A stretch of DNA of 64,000 bases. Source: Gemmatimonadota bacterium (GTDB lineage Bacteria > ARS69). How positions within the stretch are numbered: the stretch's first letter is position 1; every line of letters begins with the position of its first letter. Position numbers and translations under genes: made by a program. The stretch covers positions 62,001 to 126,000 of the forward strand of contig JASLLL010000002.1 in assembly GCA_030747075.1 (NCBI GenBank). The letters are read 5' to 3'. Below are positions 18,401 to 26,621 of this stretch, one piece after another. The notes under the pieces are model-generated. The model was not told the DNA's origin, made no database searches, and saw only the letters and a program-made list of their open reading frames with translations.

Positions 18401-19487
18401 CGGCCGGGCGGCCCCACTCGGATGCAAGGAGTTCCTCGAAGAAAACGCGCGCCATCTCCGCATCCACAATCGGGGATGCGTCGCGAACATTGCCGACGGT
18501 CGCGACCGCGCCGCCGTCCGGGTGCAGAAGAAGCCGTTCCACCACGGCATCCTGATCGAACCCGCCCGCGAAGCAACTCAGCGTTACGAAGAGACCGGCC
18601 CTTCTCTCGCTGGCGTCCGCGGCCTCGGCCAGATCCCGGTGGAAGAGAAGCTCCAGCCCCGGACCCGAACCGAGGATGTCGTAGGAGCCGTGTCCGTAGT
18701 GCAACACCACGCCATGTCCCGCCGAAAGCGCCGCACGGGCGGAGTGGGCGCTCAACATCCCCTCCGACTCATACAACCCCGAGGACTCAAACCCGGACGG
18801 CAGGAGGTCCGCGATCTCCAGACAGGTGTCCCGCCCGTCGAGTTGCCCGGTGATCATCTCTCCCAGGAAGAGCGCCCGGGTGGCATGATCTCCCGGAGTG
18901 GCCTTTTCGTAGCGCCGGAGCTTGGCGAGGCAGATCCCCACCTCCGCGGGTGTCCTTGCAGGAACCCTGCCCACGACAAGATCCGGCAGGAGATCCGGGT
19001 TGTCCCCGTGAGCTTCTCCAATCAGGGAGTCTCCGTCGTCGTTCCATTCGCCATCGAGGCATTCGTAATACAGGTCGGTCGGAAGCATCCCTCCGATCCA
19101 CGGCACATAGCGCACTGGAACCTGTTCCGCATCTCCGCCCAGAACCGCCCAGCGAGTCCCCCAGCGCATTCGCGCATCCTGAAGGAACGCACGAATCCGA
19201 GCGGGCGTGTCCGCCCCCCCATAGCGCGATTCAATCCATACGAGGGTGCGAACCACCGTGGGGATTCCACGCATCGTCTCGCGTGCGGCGTAATCCTGGA
19301 ATGCACCGGCGAGGCTTTGGGTCGTCACCACGACCTGCTGAACGGGGATTCCCTCCAGCGACGGACCCGCAGCCGGATCGAAGGGGAGATCCGAGAGGCG
19401 ATCCTCACCGGGTGCCGCAAGAGCATACGACGCCGCCACCGCCAGGGGCAGGAGACCGGAAATCTGGAGGAGAAACCGCTTTTGCAT
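15498..19487 (-). CDS. Secreted gingipain-like (C25) peptidase with FG-GAP repeats and FCB sorting tail
   Basis: Large exported protein of 1329 residues. A signal peptide (residues 1-25) is followed by a C25-like caspase-fold domain (about 45-430) with the catalytic pair His266 in HYGHG and Cys305 in TLSCFAGG. Residues about 440-870 hold beta-sandwich and CARDB-like modules. Eight FG-GAP/VCBS-type units follow (about 880-1220), each with a D(L/V/M)DGDG calcium-binding loop. The last 90 residues are a FlgD-like sorting module (PFPNPF, DVAGRRVA, GVYFVRL). The design fits a surface-displayed adhesin-protease. No type IX secretion gene is in the window, so the export route is inferred. Confidence 0.88.
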   Translation of the reverse strand: MQKRFLLQISGLLPLAVAASYALAAPGEDRLSDLPFDPAAGPSLEGIPVQQVVVTTQSLAGAFQDYAARETMRGIPTVVRTLVWIESRYGGADTPARIRAFLQDARMRWGTRWAVLGGDAEQVPVRYVPWIGGMLPTDLYYECLDGEWNDDGDSLIGEAHGDNPDLLPDLVVGRVPARTPAEVGICLAKLRRYEKATPGDHATRALFLGEMITGQLDGRDTCLEIADLLPSGFESSGLYESEGMLSAHSARAALSAGHGVVLHYGHGSYDILGSGPGLELLFHRDLAEAADASERRAGLFVTLSCFAGGFDQDAVVERLLLHPDGGAVATVGNVRDASPIVDAEMARVFFEELLASEWGRPAEAMAASRARLVSENPNAYRVSGARRFMYFGRSFLGFPTLSLHRGEPGTLRVDHPTVLSARRAPFPVRVTGAEDGLPVEGARVCLSKGDEDYAFGTTDETGRVLFQFRPEHHGVADLVVTAPGRVPYDAALPVNASASAHLVSAGWRGVGATGSGGEWRVQLAVENAGRVASPGGSVSLSAAGEGVVVMDGAGSVSVVAPGDTAWTTAFTLRSAACATDGDRLPVLLDGEPGSGLTSEPYLLSAELAEVVIAGMEIRGGRILPLLENRGSGSSGVLFASLTVAAGEGSVAEGEVTAGRLAPGEEVLLEPGFSASGPSGVTFRLDVECSRGTRVTRIVNLSPPAGASAASSSPRPESAVLSWTSGPSGDTAGYRILLPGRRGWRDAFGHLLRQGSVAEIPLPAGSRSAFAVIAVDSSGLASPDTAFGEARSNDPLLPGWPQRLDSVVGPTPLVPADLDGDGLPEIVLGSMWPSNAVHVFRASGSEWVDGDADPATAGHFGTTGGRVNAAPLVVDLDGDGRGEIVAASYDGFVYAWRTDGANAAPDPVPGWPVFHAATGLRSSPVAADVDGDGLPEIVTVAHDGRIRALEADGSLVPGWPRVTGRGGTGSTPAVADLDGDGRDDVVVSGTDSLLYALSGSGEDLPGWPVAMGAEGLASPVLADLDGDGTLEVIAPDEDGRIHAFRLSDGDGDGVADSCPGWPVSGASSEATIPSPAVADLDGDGFPEVIANANRRVCAWRADGTPLPGWPIPAAGNAANSPVVADLDGDGRLDVLVGRTDGTLTAHAPDGTVVPGWPWSFTEIPWATPAVADMDGDGDLDVLIGADDGRVRIVDAPGSAAYGTAPWPVYHGGADLAGVYRPLSDATALPPAGTSDSPAVLSLASPFPNPFRDQTLLRFALPETGPVTLTLHDVAGRRVACLLDERLLPSGDHSVVWDGHAARGGRTAPGVYFVRLALRGESESVRIVHLW

Positions 19488-19516
19488 GGGAACCCCGGGG
19501 GATCGGGAACCCGTTC

Positions 19517-19525
19517 ATTGTATCA
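19517..19525 (-). promoter_or_regulatory. Extended -10 promoter candidate for the C25 peptidase
   Basis: The minus strand reads TGATACAAT, an extended -10 with one mismatch to TATAAT, 30 bases before the ATG at 19487. The upstream hexamer near 17 bases (TGGCAG) is only weakly like a -35. Confidence 0.45.
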
Positions 19526-19576
19526 CCCATCGGGCGTAGCTGCCACCCGGCGCCATTCGAGCCGTCGCCCGCGTGT

Positions 19577-21166
19577 CTAATCGATGTATCCCAGCGCCTC
19601 CAGCTGTTCCATGTGCTCCTCGTCCAACTCCACCTGCTCCACGACTTCCGGCGCACGGAGCGAGTGCTCGTTGATGAGCAGGGCCAGCCGATCCAGCATC
19701 CCGTCCGATTCCTCCTGATCTCGACCGATGATGTTCGTCGTCTCGCCGGGGTCATTCTCCATATCGAAGAGAAGGTCGTCGTGTTCCCGGATGGCGCCTT
19801 TCATGTCCAGAATCAGAATGAACTTCCGCGCGCGCGTCCGGAGGCACCGGATGTCATAGGGGCCGTACTGCGTCAGGAGTTCCTCGCAGTAGGCGAACCG
19901 CTCGCCGCCGGAATCCGGTTCGGAAAGCCGGGGAAGCACCAGCGGGAGCGCGCTCCTCCCCCGGCTTCCCTCCCCTTTCGGAAGCCGCAGGAGTTCGAGA
20001 ATTGTCGGCAGAAGATCCACGCTGGAAACCACCTCCTCCACGACGCCTCTTGCACGCGGGAGGCGCGGCAGCCGAACGGGAGACGGAAAGGACAGGAGAA
20101 GCGGAACATGGATGGACTCGTCATACAGCGCGGAACCATGTCCGTAGGCCTCGTGGTCCCAGAACTCTTCGCCATGATCGGAAGTGTATACAAGCACCGT
20201 GTTCTCCAGCATCCCGCGTGCGGCCAGCTCTCCCGTGAAGTCCCGCAACCGGGCATCCCAGTAGCGGATGGACTCATCGTACTGCGCCACCATGTTCGCC
20301 AGCTCCGCGTCGTCCGCGCGCCCGTCGCGGACAACATTCCACCGGTCGATCGGTTCCGCCAGAGGGTCCGGCGGGAAGATCTTCTCCACCGAATCCGGGA
20401 CCGCATACGGAGCGTGCGGGTCCGTGTAGAAGAGGAAGCCGAAGAAGGGCGCGTCCCCCTCGCGCTCGTCCAGCCACTCCAGCGCGTTTCGATTCACTCG
20501 CGGCGCATGGACGGCCACGCTCGTCCCTTTCCCGAGCATCTCGTAGGTGTCAAAACCCTGATCGAACCCGTTCTTTGCGCTGACATGCGGGTTGGTGACG
20601 AAGCCGAAGGTGTCGTAGCCCGCCGACTTCAGATGCTCCGGGAGCAGCGTGAACCGGTCTGCGAGAACCCCGTTGTACGAGTCCACACCGTGTTCGCTGG
20701 GATAGATGGAGGCCAGAATGGACGGCGTCGATACAATCGTGTGAGACCCCTGTGAGAAGGCATTCGTAAAGATGATGGACTCTTCGCGAAGTTCCTCCAG
20801 GTACGGTGTGGTCGGCCGGTCGTATCCGTAGAGCGAGAGATGATCGGCGCGAGTGGTATCCGTCACGAGGAGGAGCACATTCGGGAGCGGTGTCGCGTTC
20901 CCGGGGAGGATTCGTGCGAAGATCGCCCCGGCGGCAAGAAGTGCCACGATCGGCGCAAGCGTCCGCCCGGCCCGCATCCAGCGCAGAGAGACCACCCGCC
21001 CGACGAGCCAGCCCGCAATCCCGGCACACGCGCCCAGGGCCAGGAAGAAGGCCCAATACGCGAGGCGCTGGTCGGGCGCAATCCCGCCCCACGCCAGAAG
21101 GCGAAGCTGGAGCAGCGCCGCAGCGAAACCGGTGGCAAGTCCGAGAAGAATGTTGAGCGCACTCAT
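19577..21166 (-). CDS. Membrane-anchored sulfatase-fold protein, Thr-nucleophile type
   Basis: Protein of 529 residues. ATG at 21166 is preferred over an upstream TTG at 21202. About three N-terminal membrane helices (residues 3-25, 36-60, 70-86) precede an alkaline-phosphatase-superfamily domain: LLVTDTTRADHLSLYG, a FYTDPHAPYAVPD segment and YTSDHGEEFWDHEAYGHG. The nucleophile region (SHTIVSTPSILASIYPS) aligns with Thr143 at the position of sulfatase Cys. Membrane helices plus a Thr nucleophile resemble the layout of LtaS/EptA phosphotransferases, though only three helices are seen. The C-terminus has an acidic VEQVELDEEHMEQL helix. Its 5' neighbour is comF, 54 bases away. Confidence 0.82.
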   Translation of the reverse strand: MSALNILLGLATGFAAALLQLRLLAWGGIAPDQRLAYWAFFLALGACAGIAGWLVGRVVSLRWMRAGRTLAPIVALLAAGAIFARILPGNATPLPNVLLLVTDTTRADHLSLYGYDRPTTPYLEELREESIIFTNAFSQGSHTIVSTPSILASIYPSEHGVDSYNGVLADRFTLLPEHLKSAGYDTFGFVTNPHVSAKNGFDQGFDTYEMLGKGTSVAVHAPRVNRNALEWLDEREGDAPFFGFLFYTDPHAPYAVPDSVEKIFPPDPLAEPIDRWNVVRDGRADDAELANMVAQYDESIRYWDARLRDFTGELAARGMLENTVLVYTSDHGEEFWDHEAYGHGSALYDESIHVPLLLSFPSPVRLPRLPRARGVVEEVVSSVDLLPTILELLRLPKGEGSRGRSALPLVLPRLSEPDSGGERFAYCEELLTQYGPYDIRCLRTRARKFILILDMKGAIREHDDLLFDMENDPGETTNIIGRDQEESDGMLDRLALLINEHSLRAPEVVEQVELDEEHMEQLEALGYID

Positions 21167-21220
21167 GCCCGGGAGCCTATCCGACCGCACGAAACGCGGC
21201 AAGCCGCGGAGGCGCGAAGA

Positions 21221-21934
21221 TCAGAACTGTCCCGGCAGCCCGGCACCCGTTCCGCCCGAGGCGTCGCGCCGGGAATCGAACGCCCGCCCCATCGCGACGC
21301 AGGCAACCACACGCCCGCCTGCCGCCTCCAGCGCACGCTGACACGCGCGGCGGGTGGATCCGGTCGTGACCACATCATCCACGACGAAAAGCGGAGGCGC
21401 GTCGGCTCCGGGGAAGGCGGCCCCCGCCTCAAACGCACCCCGGATGGCGGCGGCGCGTTCCTCGCGCGGGCGCCCGGCCAGCGGCGTTCCCCCCCGGACG
21501 CGACGAAGCCACCTCTCCTCCACGCGAAGGCCTGTCCGGTCTCCGAGCACTCTTGCGAAGTCCGCCGCCTGATTGAACCCGCGTTCGCGGTGCCGGGTCT
21601 TCGTAAGTGGAACCGGAACGAGGACCGCCCCGGGCAGCGGCGACACCAGGGCCGCCGCCTCCCTCGCCAGACGAAGACCCACACGCCGGTATCTTCGGTA
21701 CTTGGAGAACGCGAGCATTTCGATGAACAAGGCGTTCACCGAAAACGCGGCATGGACCCCCCGGCCCGCATCTCCGCGAACCGGAGAGAGGGAGGACCAG
21801 CACGACTCGCAGAAGATCTCCCGCGGCACGGCGGCACGGCCCCCACACCGGGGGCAGACGGGCGGCCAGAGGAGATCCAGAAGCGCGGTCGCATGGCTGC
21901 GGGCACAGGCGACGGCAAACCCGACCACGAACAA
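21221..21934 (-). CDS. comF: ComF-family phosphoribosyltransferase-like protein
   Basis: ComF-like protein of 237 residues. An N-terminal zinc ribbon (CPRCGG then CESC) is followed by a type-I phosphoribosyltransferase fold with the LVPVPLTKTRHRERGFNQA block and the PRPP-binding VVDDVVTTGST loop. In naturally competent bacteria ComF/GntX proteins are needed for DNA uptake; the substrate, if any, is unknown. It is the last gene of the long minus-strand run and begins 63 bases after aroE ends. Confidence 0.92.
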   Translation of the reverse strand: MFVVGFAVACARSHATALLDLLWPPVCPRCGGRAAVPREIFCESCWSSLSPVRGDAGRGVHAAFSVNALFIEMLAFSKYRRYRRVGLRLAREAAALVSPLPGAVLVPVPLTKTRHRERGFNQAADFARVLGDRTGLRVEERWLRRVRGGTPLAGRPREERAAAIRGAFEAGAAFPGADAPPLFVVDDVVTTGSTRRACQRALEAAGGRVVACVAMGRAFDSRRDASGGTGAGLPGQF

Positions 21935-21997
21935 CCTCCGACGGGGAAGGTCGATGGTACGGACCGATCCTCCCGCGGACCACCCCTCCCCGGCGTG

Positions 21998-22837
21998 CTA
22001 TCCGTGCCGGGCCGCCTCCACCGCTTCGCGCATGGCGCGACGGTCCGCGGTGAAACCTGTCCACAGCTGGAAGGACCGCGCCCCCTGCGCCACAAGAAGC
22101 CCCGAGCCGTCATGAGCCGCGACTCCGGCCTCGCGGGCCGCACGCACGAGGTTCGTTTCCGGGTAGACCAGATCCATCACCAGACCGGCCCCCGCAAGAG
22201 AACCCGCCGCGAGCGGAAGCGCATCGGCCGGATGCATCCCGAGAGCCGTACAGTTCACGACCAGTCCTTGCGGGGATGCGTCGTCCCTTTCCACCACGGA
22301 CACGCGCTCCGCCCCGAGCGCGTTCGCCAGCTGCTCCGCCCGCGGTCGCGTTCGATTCGCGATCCAGACGCGCGGGCAGTTCGCCCGCAGGAGCGCCACG
22401 ACCACCGCGCGGGCCGAACCGCCCGCACCCAGCACCAGTGCATCTTCCCGGAGGAGATCGCCTCCGTCGGCCTCACGGACCCAGTCGAGGAAGCCGGGGG
22501 CGTCGGTGTTCTCCGCATGCCACCCGTGATCCGCTCGAACCAGCGTGTTTGCCGCACCGATCGCGCGCGCCTCCGCCGACGCCGTGGCCGCCCCCGCCAG
22601 CGCCCCTTCCTTGTGTGGAACCGTGACATTGATCCCGGCGATCCCCTCGAGGAAGAGATCGTCCATGGCGTCCGGCCATGAGGACGGGGGAATCTCCCGC
22701 GCCGCGTACTCTCCCGGGACTCCCGCCGCCCGGAAGGCCGCCGCCATCATCACGGGCGACAGCGAGTGCGCCACGGGGCAACCCACGACGAGAAACCGCG
22801 GACTCGGCCCCGTCGCGCGGCAGGGTTCGCCGGTCAC
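21998..22837 (-). CDS. aroE: Shikimate dehydrogenase
   Basis: NADPH-dependent shikimate dehydrogenase of 279 residues, reducing 3-dehydroshikimate. The start is a GTG at 22837 that overlaps the lgt stop by 4 bases (GTGA). The substrate site shows GCPVAHSLSPVMM, NVTVPHKEGAL (catalytic Lys) and ENTDAPGF (catalytic Asp). The nucleotide fold has LGAGGSARAV and an NRT motif, typical of NADP preference. The reading frame stays open far upstream through lgt and rodA, which is a GC-rich artefact, not a fusion. Confidence 0.93.
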   Translation of the reverse strand: MTGEPCRATGPSPRFLVVGCPVAHSLSPVMMAAAFRAAGVPGEYAAREIPPSSWPDAMDDLFLEGIAGINVTVPHKEGALAGAATASAEARAIGAANTLVRADHGWHAENTDAPGFLDWVREADGGDLLREDALVLGAGGSARAVVVALLRANCPRVWIANRTRPRAEQLANALGAERVSVVERDDASPQGLVVNCTALGMHPADALPLAAGSLAGAGLVMDLVYPETNLVRAAREAGVAAHDGSGLLVAQGARSFQLWTGFTADRRAMREAVEAARHG

Positions 22838-23628
22838 GCGGAGGAGGTCCGGCTCCCGCCGACACCGCGAGCCAGGCCGTACACTGCAAACAGGAACACC
22901 GCCGCGGAAACCCACTGATTGAGTGTCAGCGGAACTGCGGCGACGGGAAAGGCGGTCGCGTCGTAGGTGCGCAGCGTATCCAGAAGCGTGCGAGCCACTG
23001 AGTAGAGCAGAAGGAAGGTCAGAAACAGGCTCCCCCGGCGCAGCGGCCGCCGATCCAGGAGCATCAGAAACGCGAAGAGGAAGAACCCGACCGCCGACGC
23101 ATACAGCTGCGCGGGGTGAACCGGCGTTCCGGCACTCAGCGGACTGCCGCTGTACAGATAGCAGCTGTCGGGGAAGACCACGGCCCACGACGCCTCCGTG
23201 GGTGCGCCCAGGCAGCAGCCGGAGAGATAGCAGCCGATCCGGGTCAGCCCCAGACCCAGCCCGATCGACGGGGCAATCGAATCCGCCGCCGCCCACGGGT
23301 CGATGCCCCATCGGCGCAACAGCCACATTCCCACCACCACGGCAGGAACCGCGCCGCCGTACATCGTCAGGCCGCCCTCCCAGGTCTTCAGAACATCCAG
23401 CCAGCGCCCGGCGAACTGCGCGGGATGCGCCGCCACAAAGAGGGCCCGCGCTCCCACGACCACACACGCAATGATCACCAGCGTGAGATCCATGATCTTC
23501 TCGGATGGAATCCCGCGAGCCTCCGCCCGCCGCGCGGCCAGCCACAGCCCCAGCGCAAACGAGAGGGCCAGAAGAAACCCGTAGGAGTGGATCTCCAGCG
23601 GTCCGAGTGAGAACAGCGTCTTGTGCAT
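22834..23628 (-). CDS. lgt: Prolipoprotein diacylglyceryl transferase
   Basis: Inner-membrane enzyme of 264 residues that moves diacylglyceryl from phosphatidylglycerol to the lipobox Cys of prolipoproteins. About seven membrane segments are visible. Signature elements are SYGFLLALSF (early catalytic His/Tyr region), WEGGLTMYGG and the Lgt box LTRIGCYLSGCC, then HPAQLY. ATG at 23628 follows the rodA stop directly. It would serve the lipoproteins encoded elsewhere in the window, and Lnt at 40606-42165 would complete the pathway. Confidence 0.95.
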   Translation of the reverse strand: MHKTLFSLGPLEIHSYGFLLALSFALGLWLAARRAEARGIPSEKIMDLTLVIIACVVVGARALFVAAHPAQFAGRWLDVLKTWEGGLTMYGGAVPAVVVGMWLLRRWGIDPWAAADSIAPSIGLGLGLTRIGCYLSGCCLGAPTEASWAVVFPDSCYLYSGSPLSAGTPVHPAQLYASAVGFFLFAFLMLLDRRPLRRGSLFLTFLLLYSVARTLLDTLRTYDATAFPVAAVPLTLNQWVSAAVFLFAVYGLARGVGGSRTSSA

Positions 23629-24846
23629 TCAGATCCTCCGTCTCAGGCCGATCCCGAAGACAATCCCCAGCGATGCCATCGTCGAGATGAGCGATGTCCC
23701 CCCATACGAGAGGATGGGAAGCGGAAGCCCGGTCACGGGAACCAGCCCGAGCGTCACGCCGATGTTCACCAGCAACTGGAACGAGAGCATCGACAGGATG
23801 CCGACAACCGTCAAGCCGGCAAACGGGTCTCGAACGGATGCCGCGATTCGGAGTCCCCTGGCCACGAGCAGTGTGAAGAGCCCCAGCACGAACACCGTTC
23901 CCAGAAAGCCGAACTCCTCGCCGACAACGCTGAAGACAAAGTCCGTGTGCCGCGCCGGGAGAAATGCCAGCCCCTTCTGGGTTCCCTCCAGAAAGCCCAG
24001 TCCGGCGAACCCTCCCGACCCGATGGCCACCTTGGACTGGATGATCTGGTAACCCGCTCCGGAAGAGTACTGCGCCGGATCCACAAACGCGAGGATCCGG
24101 TCCTGCTGATAGGGTTCCAGCCGCCCCCAGAGGAGCGGCGTCCCGATCCCCGCCAGAAGGGACAGCACGACATAGAGGATTCGCTCTGCAAGATGGAAGC
24201 GTGCAAGGAACGCCAGGACCAGCAGGAACACGCTGAACACCACCCACGACGGCAGGCTGGAGGCGCAGACGACCGAGAGCGCCGGAGACACGGACAGGAG
24301 AATGTAGGGCGCGGAGATCCCGCTCCAGTAGAGCATCGCGGGGAGGATCGCGAGGAAGACCAGCGCGGTGCCGAGATCCGGTTCGCGAAGAACGAGCGCC
24401 GCCGGGAGAAATACCAGCGCACACGGCACCACCATCCCGAAGATGGACTCGCGTGGCTTTCTCCGGGAGGCCAGGACCCGCGCCAGCAGAAGCACGGTCG
24501 CGAGCTTCGCCGGTTCGGAGGGCTGGAACCGTACCCCGCCCAGGGTAAACCACCGGCGCGCGCCGCCCCCGGAGTCTCCCGCCACCAGGACCACCACCAG
24601 CATCCCCAGCGCAAGGACCTGAAGGACGGGTGACATCCGGTCCCACACGGCGTGCGGAATGGACGCGCAGACAAGAAACGCCACCATCCCGACTCCGGCA
24701 AAGAGGATCTGCCGCTTCCAGAGGCCGCTCACCGAACCGGGCGCTTCCCCCTGGCACGCGGAGTAGACGGCCACCAGTCCCGCGGCCACCAGCGCGAGAA
24801 ATGCCGCCAGGAAGATCAGGTCGAAGTCCTCCCGGGGTCGCGTCAC
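23629..24846 (-). CDS. rodA: Rod-shape SEDS glycosyltransferase RodA
   Basis: SEDS-family peptidoglycan polymerase of 405 residues with about ten membrane helices. A GTG at 24846 overlaps the mrdA stop by 4 bases. Family motifs include GGGARRWFTLGG..FQPSEPAKLA, LREPDLGTALV (catalytic Asp region), GAGYQIIQSKVAIGSGG, and the C-terminal PVTGLPLPILSYGGTSL. It works with PBP2 (mrdA), encoded next to it, and with MreBCD. Confidence 0.95.
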   Translation of the reverse strand: MTRPREDFDLIFLAAFLALVAAGLVAVYSACQGEAPGSVSGLWKRQILFAGVGMVAFLVCASIPHAVWDRMSPVLQVLALGMLVVVLVAGDSGGGARRWFTLGGVRFQPSEPAKLATVLLLARVLASRRKPRESIFGMVVPCALVFLPAALVLREPDLGTALVFLAILPAMLYWSGISAPYILLSVSPALSVVCASSLPSWVVFSVFLLVLAFLARFHLAERILYVVLSLLAGIGTPLLWGRLEPYQQDRILAFVDPAQYSSGAGYQIIQSKVAIGSGGFAGLGFLEGTQKGLAFLPARHTDFVFSVVGEEFGFLGTVFVLGLFTLLVARGLRIAASVRDPFAGLTVVGILSMLSFQLLVNIGVTLGLVPVTGLPLPILSYGGTSLISTMASLGIVFGIGLRRRI

Positions 24847-26621
24847 GACACACCTCTTCGGCTCAGGCGAACCTCCTCCAGGAGGGCGCGAACGAGGGGG
24901 ACGGCGACCTCTCCGCCGTGCCCACCGCCCTCCACGATCAGGGCAAACGCCACTTCCGGCGCGTCCGCGGGCGCGTACCCCATGAACCACGCGTGGGGGC
25001 TCCCGTGTGAATTCTCGGCGGTGCCCGTCTTCCCGGCGGGCATGAATCCGGCAATCCGGCAGCCGCGCCCCGTGCCCTCGTCATCCGTGACGGTTCGAGC
25101 CATTCCTTCGCGAAGGGCCTTCCATGTCTCACTGCTCAGATCCCAGTTCGGGGGGGACGGCGCGGCGTCCTGGTCTGCCCGTTGCGGAGACCGCACGAGG
25201 CGTGGTGTCGGGACACGCCCGCCCGTCGCAAGCACCGCCGCATGGCGCGCCATCTGAAGCGGCGTCACCAGAAGTTCGCCCTGCCCGATGGCGAGATTCA
25301 GGTGGTTCCCCCTCGTCCAGCGGCCGCGCCCGTAGCGCTGATCAAACCACGCCGTGTCCGGGGTGTTTCCCGCGAGTTCCGTCGGCAGGTCGATCCCGGT
25401 GGGCGACCCGAGACCGGCACTTCGCGAATGCCCGGCCAGAGAGTCCAGATCAAACCGCTCGCCCAGCTGGTAGAAGTACGCATCGCACGACCGGAGGAAC
25501 GCGCCCACCAGAGAGAGCGACCCGTGGCCATCCGCGTCCCAGCACCCGTACCATCGATTCCCGAACTGGTAGCCCCCCCGGCACGGAACCCATGCCGGGT
25601 TTCCGGGGCGTATGATCCGATCCTCCAGCGAGACGGCTGCGGTGATCGCCTTGAAGGTAGAACCGGGCGGATAGACCGCCTGAACGCACCGGTTGAGAAG
25701 GGGCAGTTCCGCGCTCTCGCGGAGACGCTTCCAGCTCGGGGCGTCAATCCCGGTGGCAAAGGGGTTCAGGTCAAACGCGGGAGCGGATGCGAGGACCAGC
25801 ACCCCCCCGGTCTCCACTTCAAGAAGGCACGCCGCCCCGCGCACTCCAATCAGCAGCGATTCCGCAACCGCCTGCAGCCGCGCGTCGAGATGCAACTCCA
25901 GCGTCTCTCCGGGTTGCGGCGGCACGGGATCCCGCCCGGGGAACATTCCCACGACCCGGCCGACGGCATCCACTTCGCTGTATCGCTCGCCCTCGCGTCC
26001 GCGCAGACGCGCCTCATAGAACCTCTCGAGTCCCGTACGCCCCAGAAAGTGCCCCGCCCGATAGCCTTCCGTCTGCAGCGAGGCCACTTCCTCCTCGGAG
26101 ATCTCACCGACATGACCGATCGCGTGCGCGGCCAGCGACCCATGCGGATAGAACCGCGCATGCGCGACCTCCACCGTCACGCCGGGGAGTTCCGCCCCGC
26201 GCTCCGCAATCTGAGACACCTGTTCGAAACTCGCGTCTCGATACAACACGCGCGGCAGGCGGTCCGCGCCTCCGCCGAGGCGGTCGCGCACCTGAAGGGG
26301 GTCCATCTCCATCACGGAACACAGAAGAGCCACACAGGCGGAGTCGGGAAGCGCCTCGCGCGGGACAGCCAGCACGGTAAAGCTCGGACGCGTATCAGCC
26401 AGCACCTCTCCGTTCCGGTCCACAATGAGTCCGCGGGGAGCATCCACCCACTCTCGACGCACGCGGTTCTTCTCCGAACGGAGGGTGTACTCCTCCACTC
26501 CGAGCACCTGAAGCTGGAAGAGACGCGCACCCATTACGGCGACTCCGGCCAGGAGGAGAACCGTCAGGAACCGGGCGCGACGAACGCGCTCCTCCTGCAG
26601 CGGGGAGTCAGCGGAGGCCAC
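24843..26621 (-). CDS. mrdA: Penicillin-binding protein 2 (transpeptidase)
   Basis: Class B PBP of the elongasome, about 592 residues. One N-terminal membrane helix (RFLTVLLLAGVAVMGARLF) is followed by a pedestal domain (DAPRGLIVDRNG) and a transpeptidase domain with the active-site PPGSTFK, then a SCD motif (RSCDAYFYQ) and KTGT (GKTGTAENS). GTG at 26621 is preferred because GGGGAC lies about 8 bases upstream and it overlaps mreD by only 14 bases; in-frame TTG codons at 26645 and 26660 would extend it by up to 13 residues. It makes cross-links in lateral wall growth together with RodA. Confidence 0.93.
   Translation of the reverse strand: MASADSPLQEERVRRARFLTVLLLAGVAVMGARLFQLQVLGVEEYTLRSEKNRVRREWVDAPRGLIVDRNGEVLADTRPSFTVLAVPREALPDSACVALLCSVMEMDPLQVRDRLGGGADRLPRVLYRDASFEQVSQIAERGAELPGVTVEVAHARFYPHGSLAAHAIGHVGEISEEEVASLQTEGYRAGHFLGRTGLERFYEARLRGREGERYSEVDAVGRVVGMFPGRDPVPPQPGETLELHLDARLQAVAESLLIGVRGAACLLEVETGGVLVLASAPAFDLNPFATGIDAPSWKRLRESAELPLLNRCVQAVYPPGSTFKAITAAVSLEDRIIRPGNPAWVPCRGGYQFGNRWYGCWDADGHGSLSLVGAFLRSCDAYFYQLGERFDLDSLAGHSRSAGLGSPTGIDLPTELAGNTPDTAWFDQRYGRGRWTRGNHLNLAIGQGELLVTPLQMARHAAVLATGGRVPTPRLVRSPQRADQDAAPSPPNWDLSSETWKALREGMARTVTDDEGTGRGCRIAGFMPAGKTGTAENSHGSPHAWFMGYAPADAPEVAFALIVEGGGHGGEVAVPLVRALLEEVRLSRRGVS

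Noticed and set aside
22838-24853. Upstream extension of aroE to a 951-residue fusion
   Set aside because: The frame simply stays open through lgt and rodA because of high GC; those two genes have clear family motifs in other frames.
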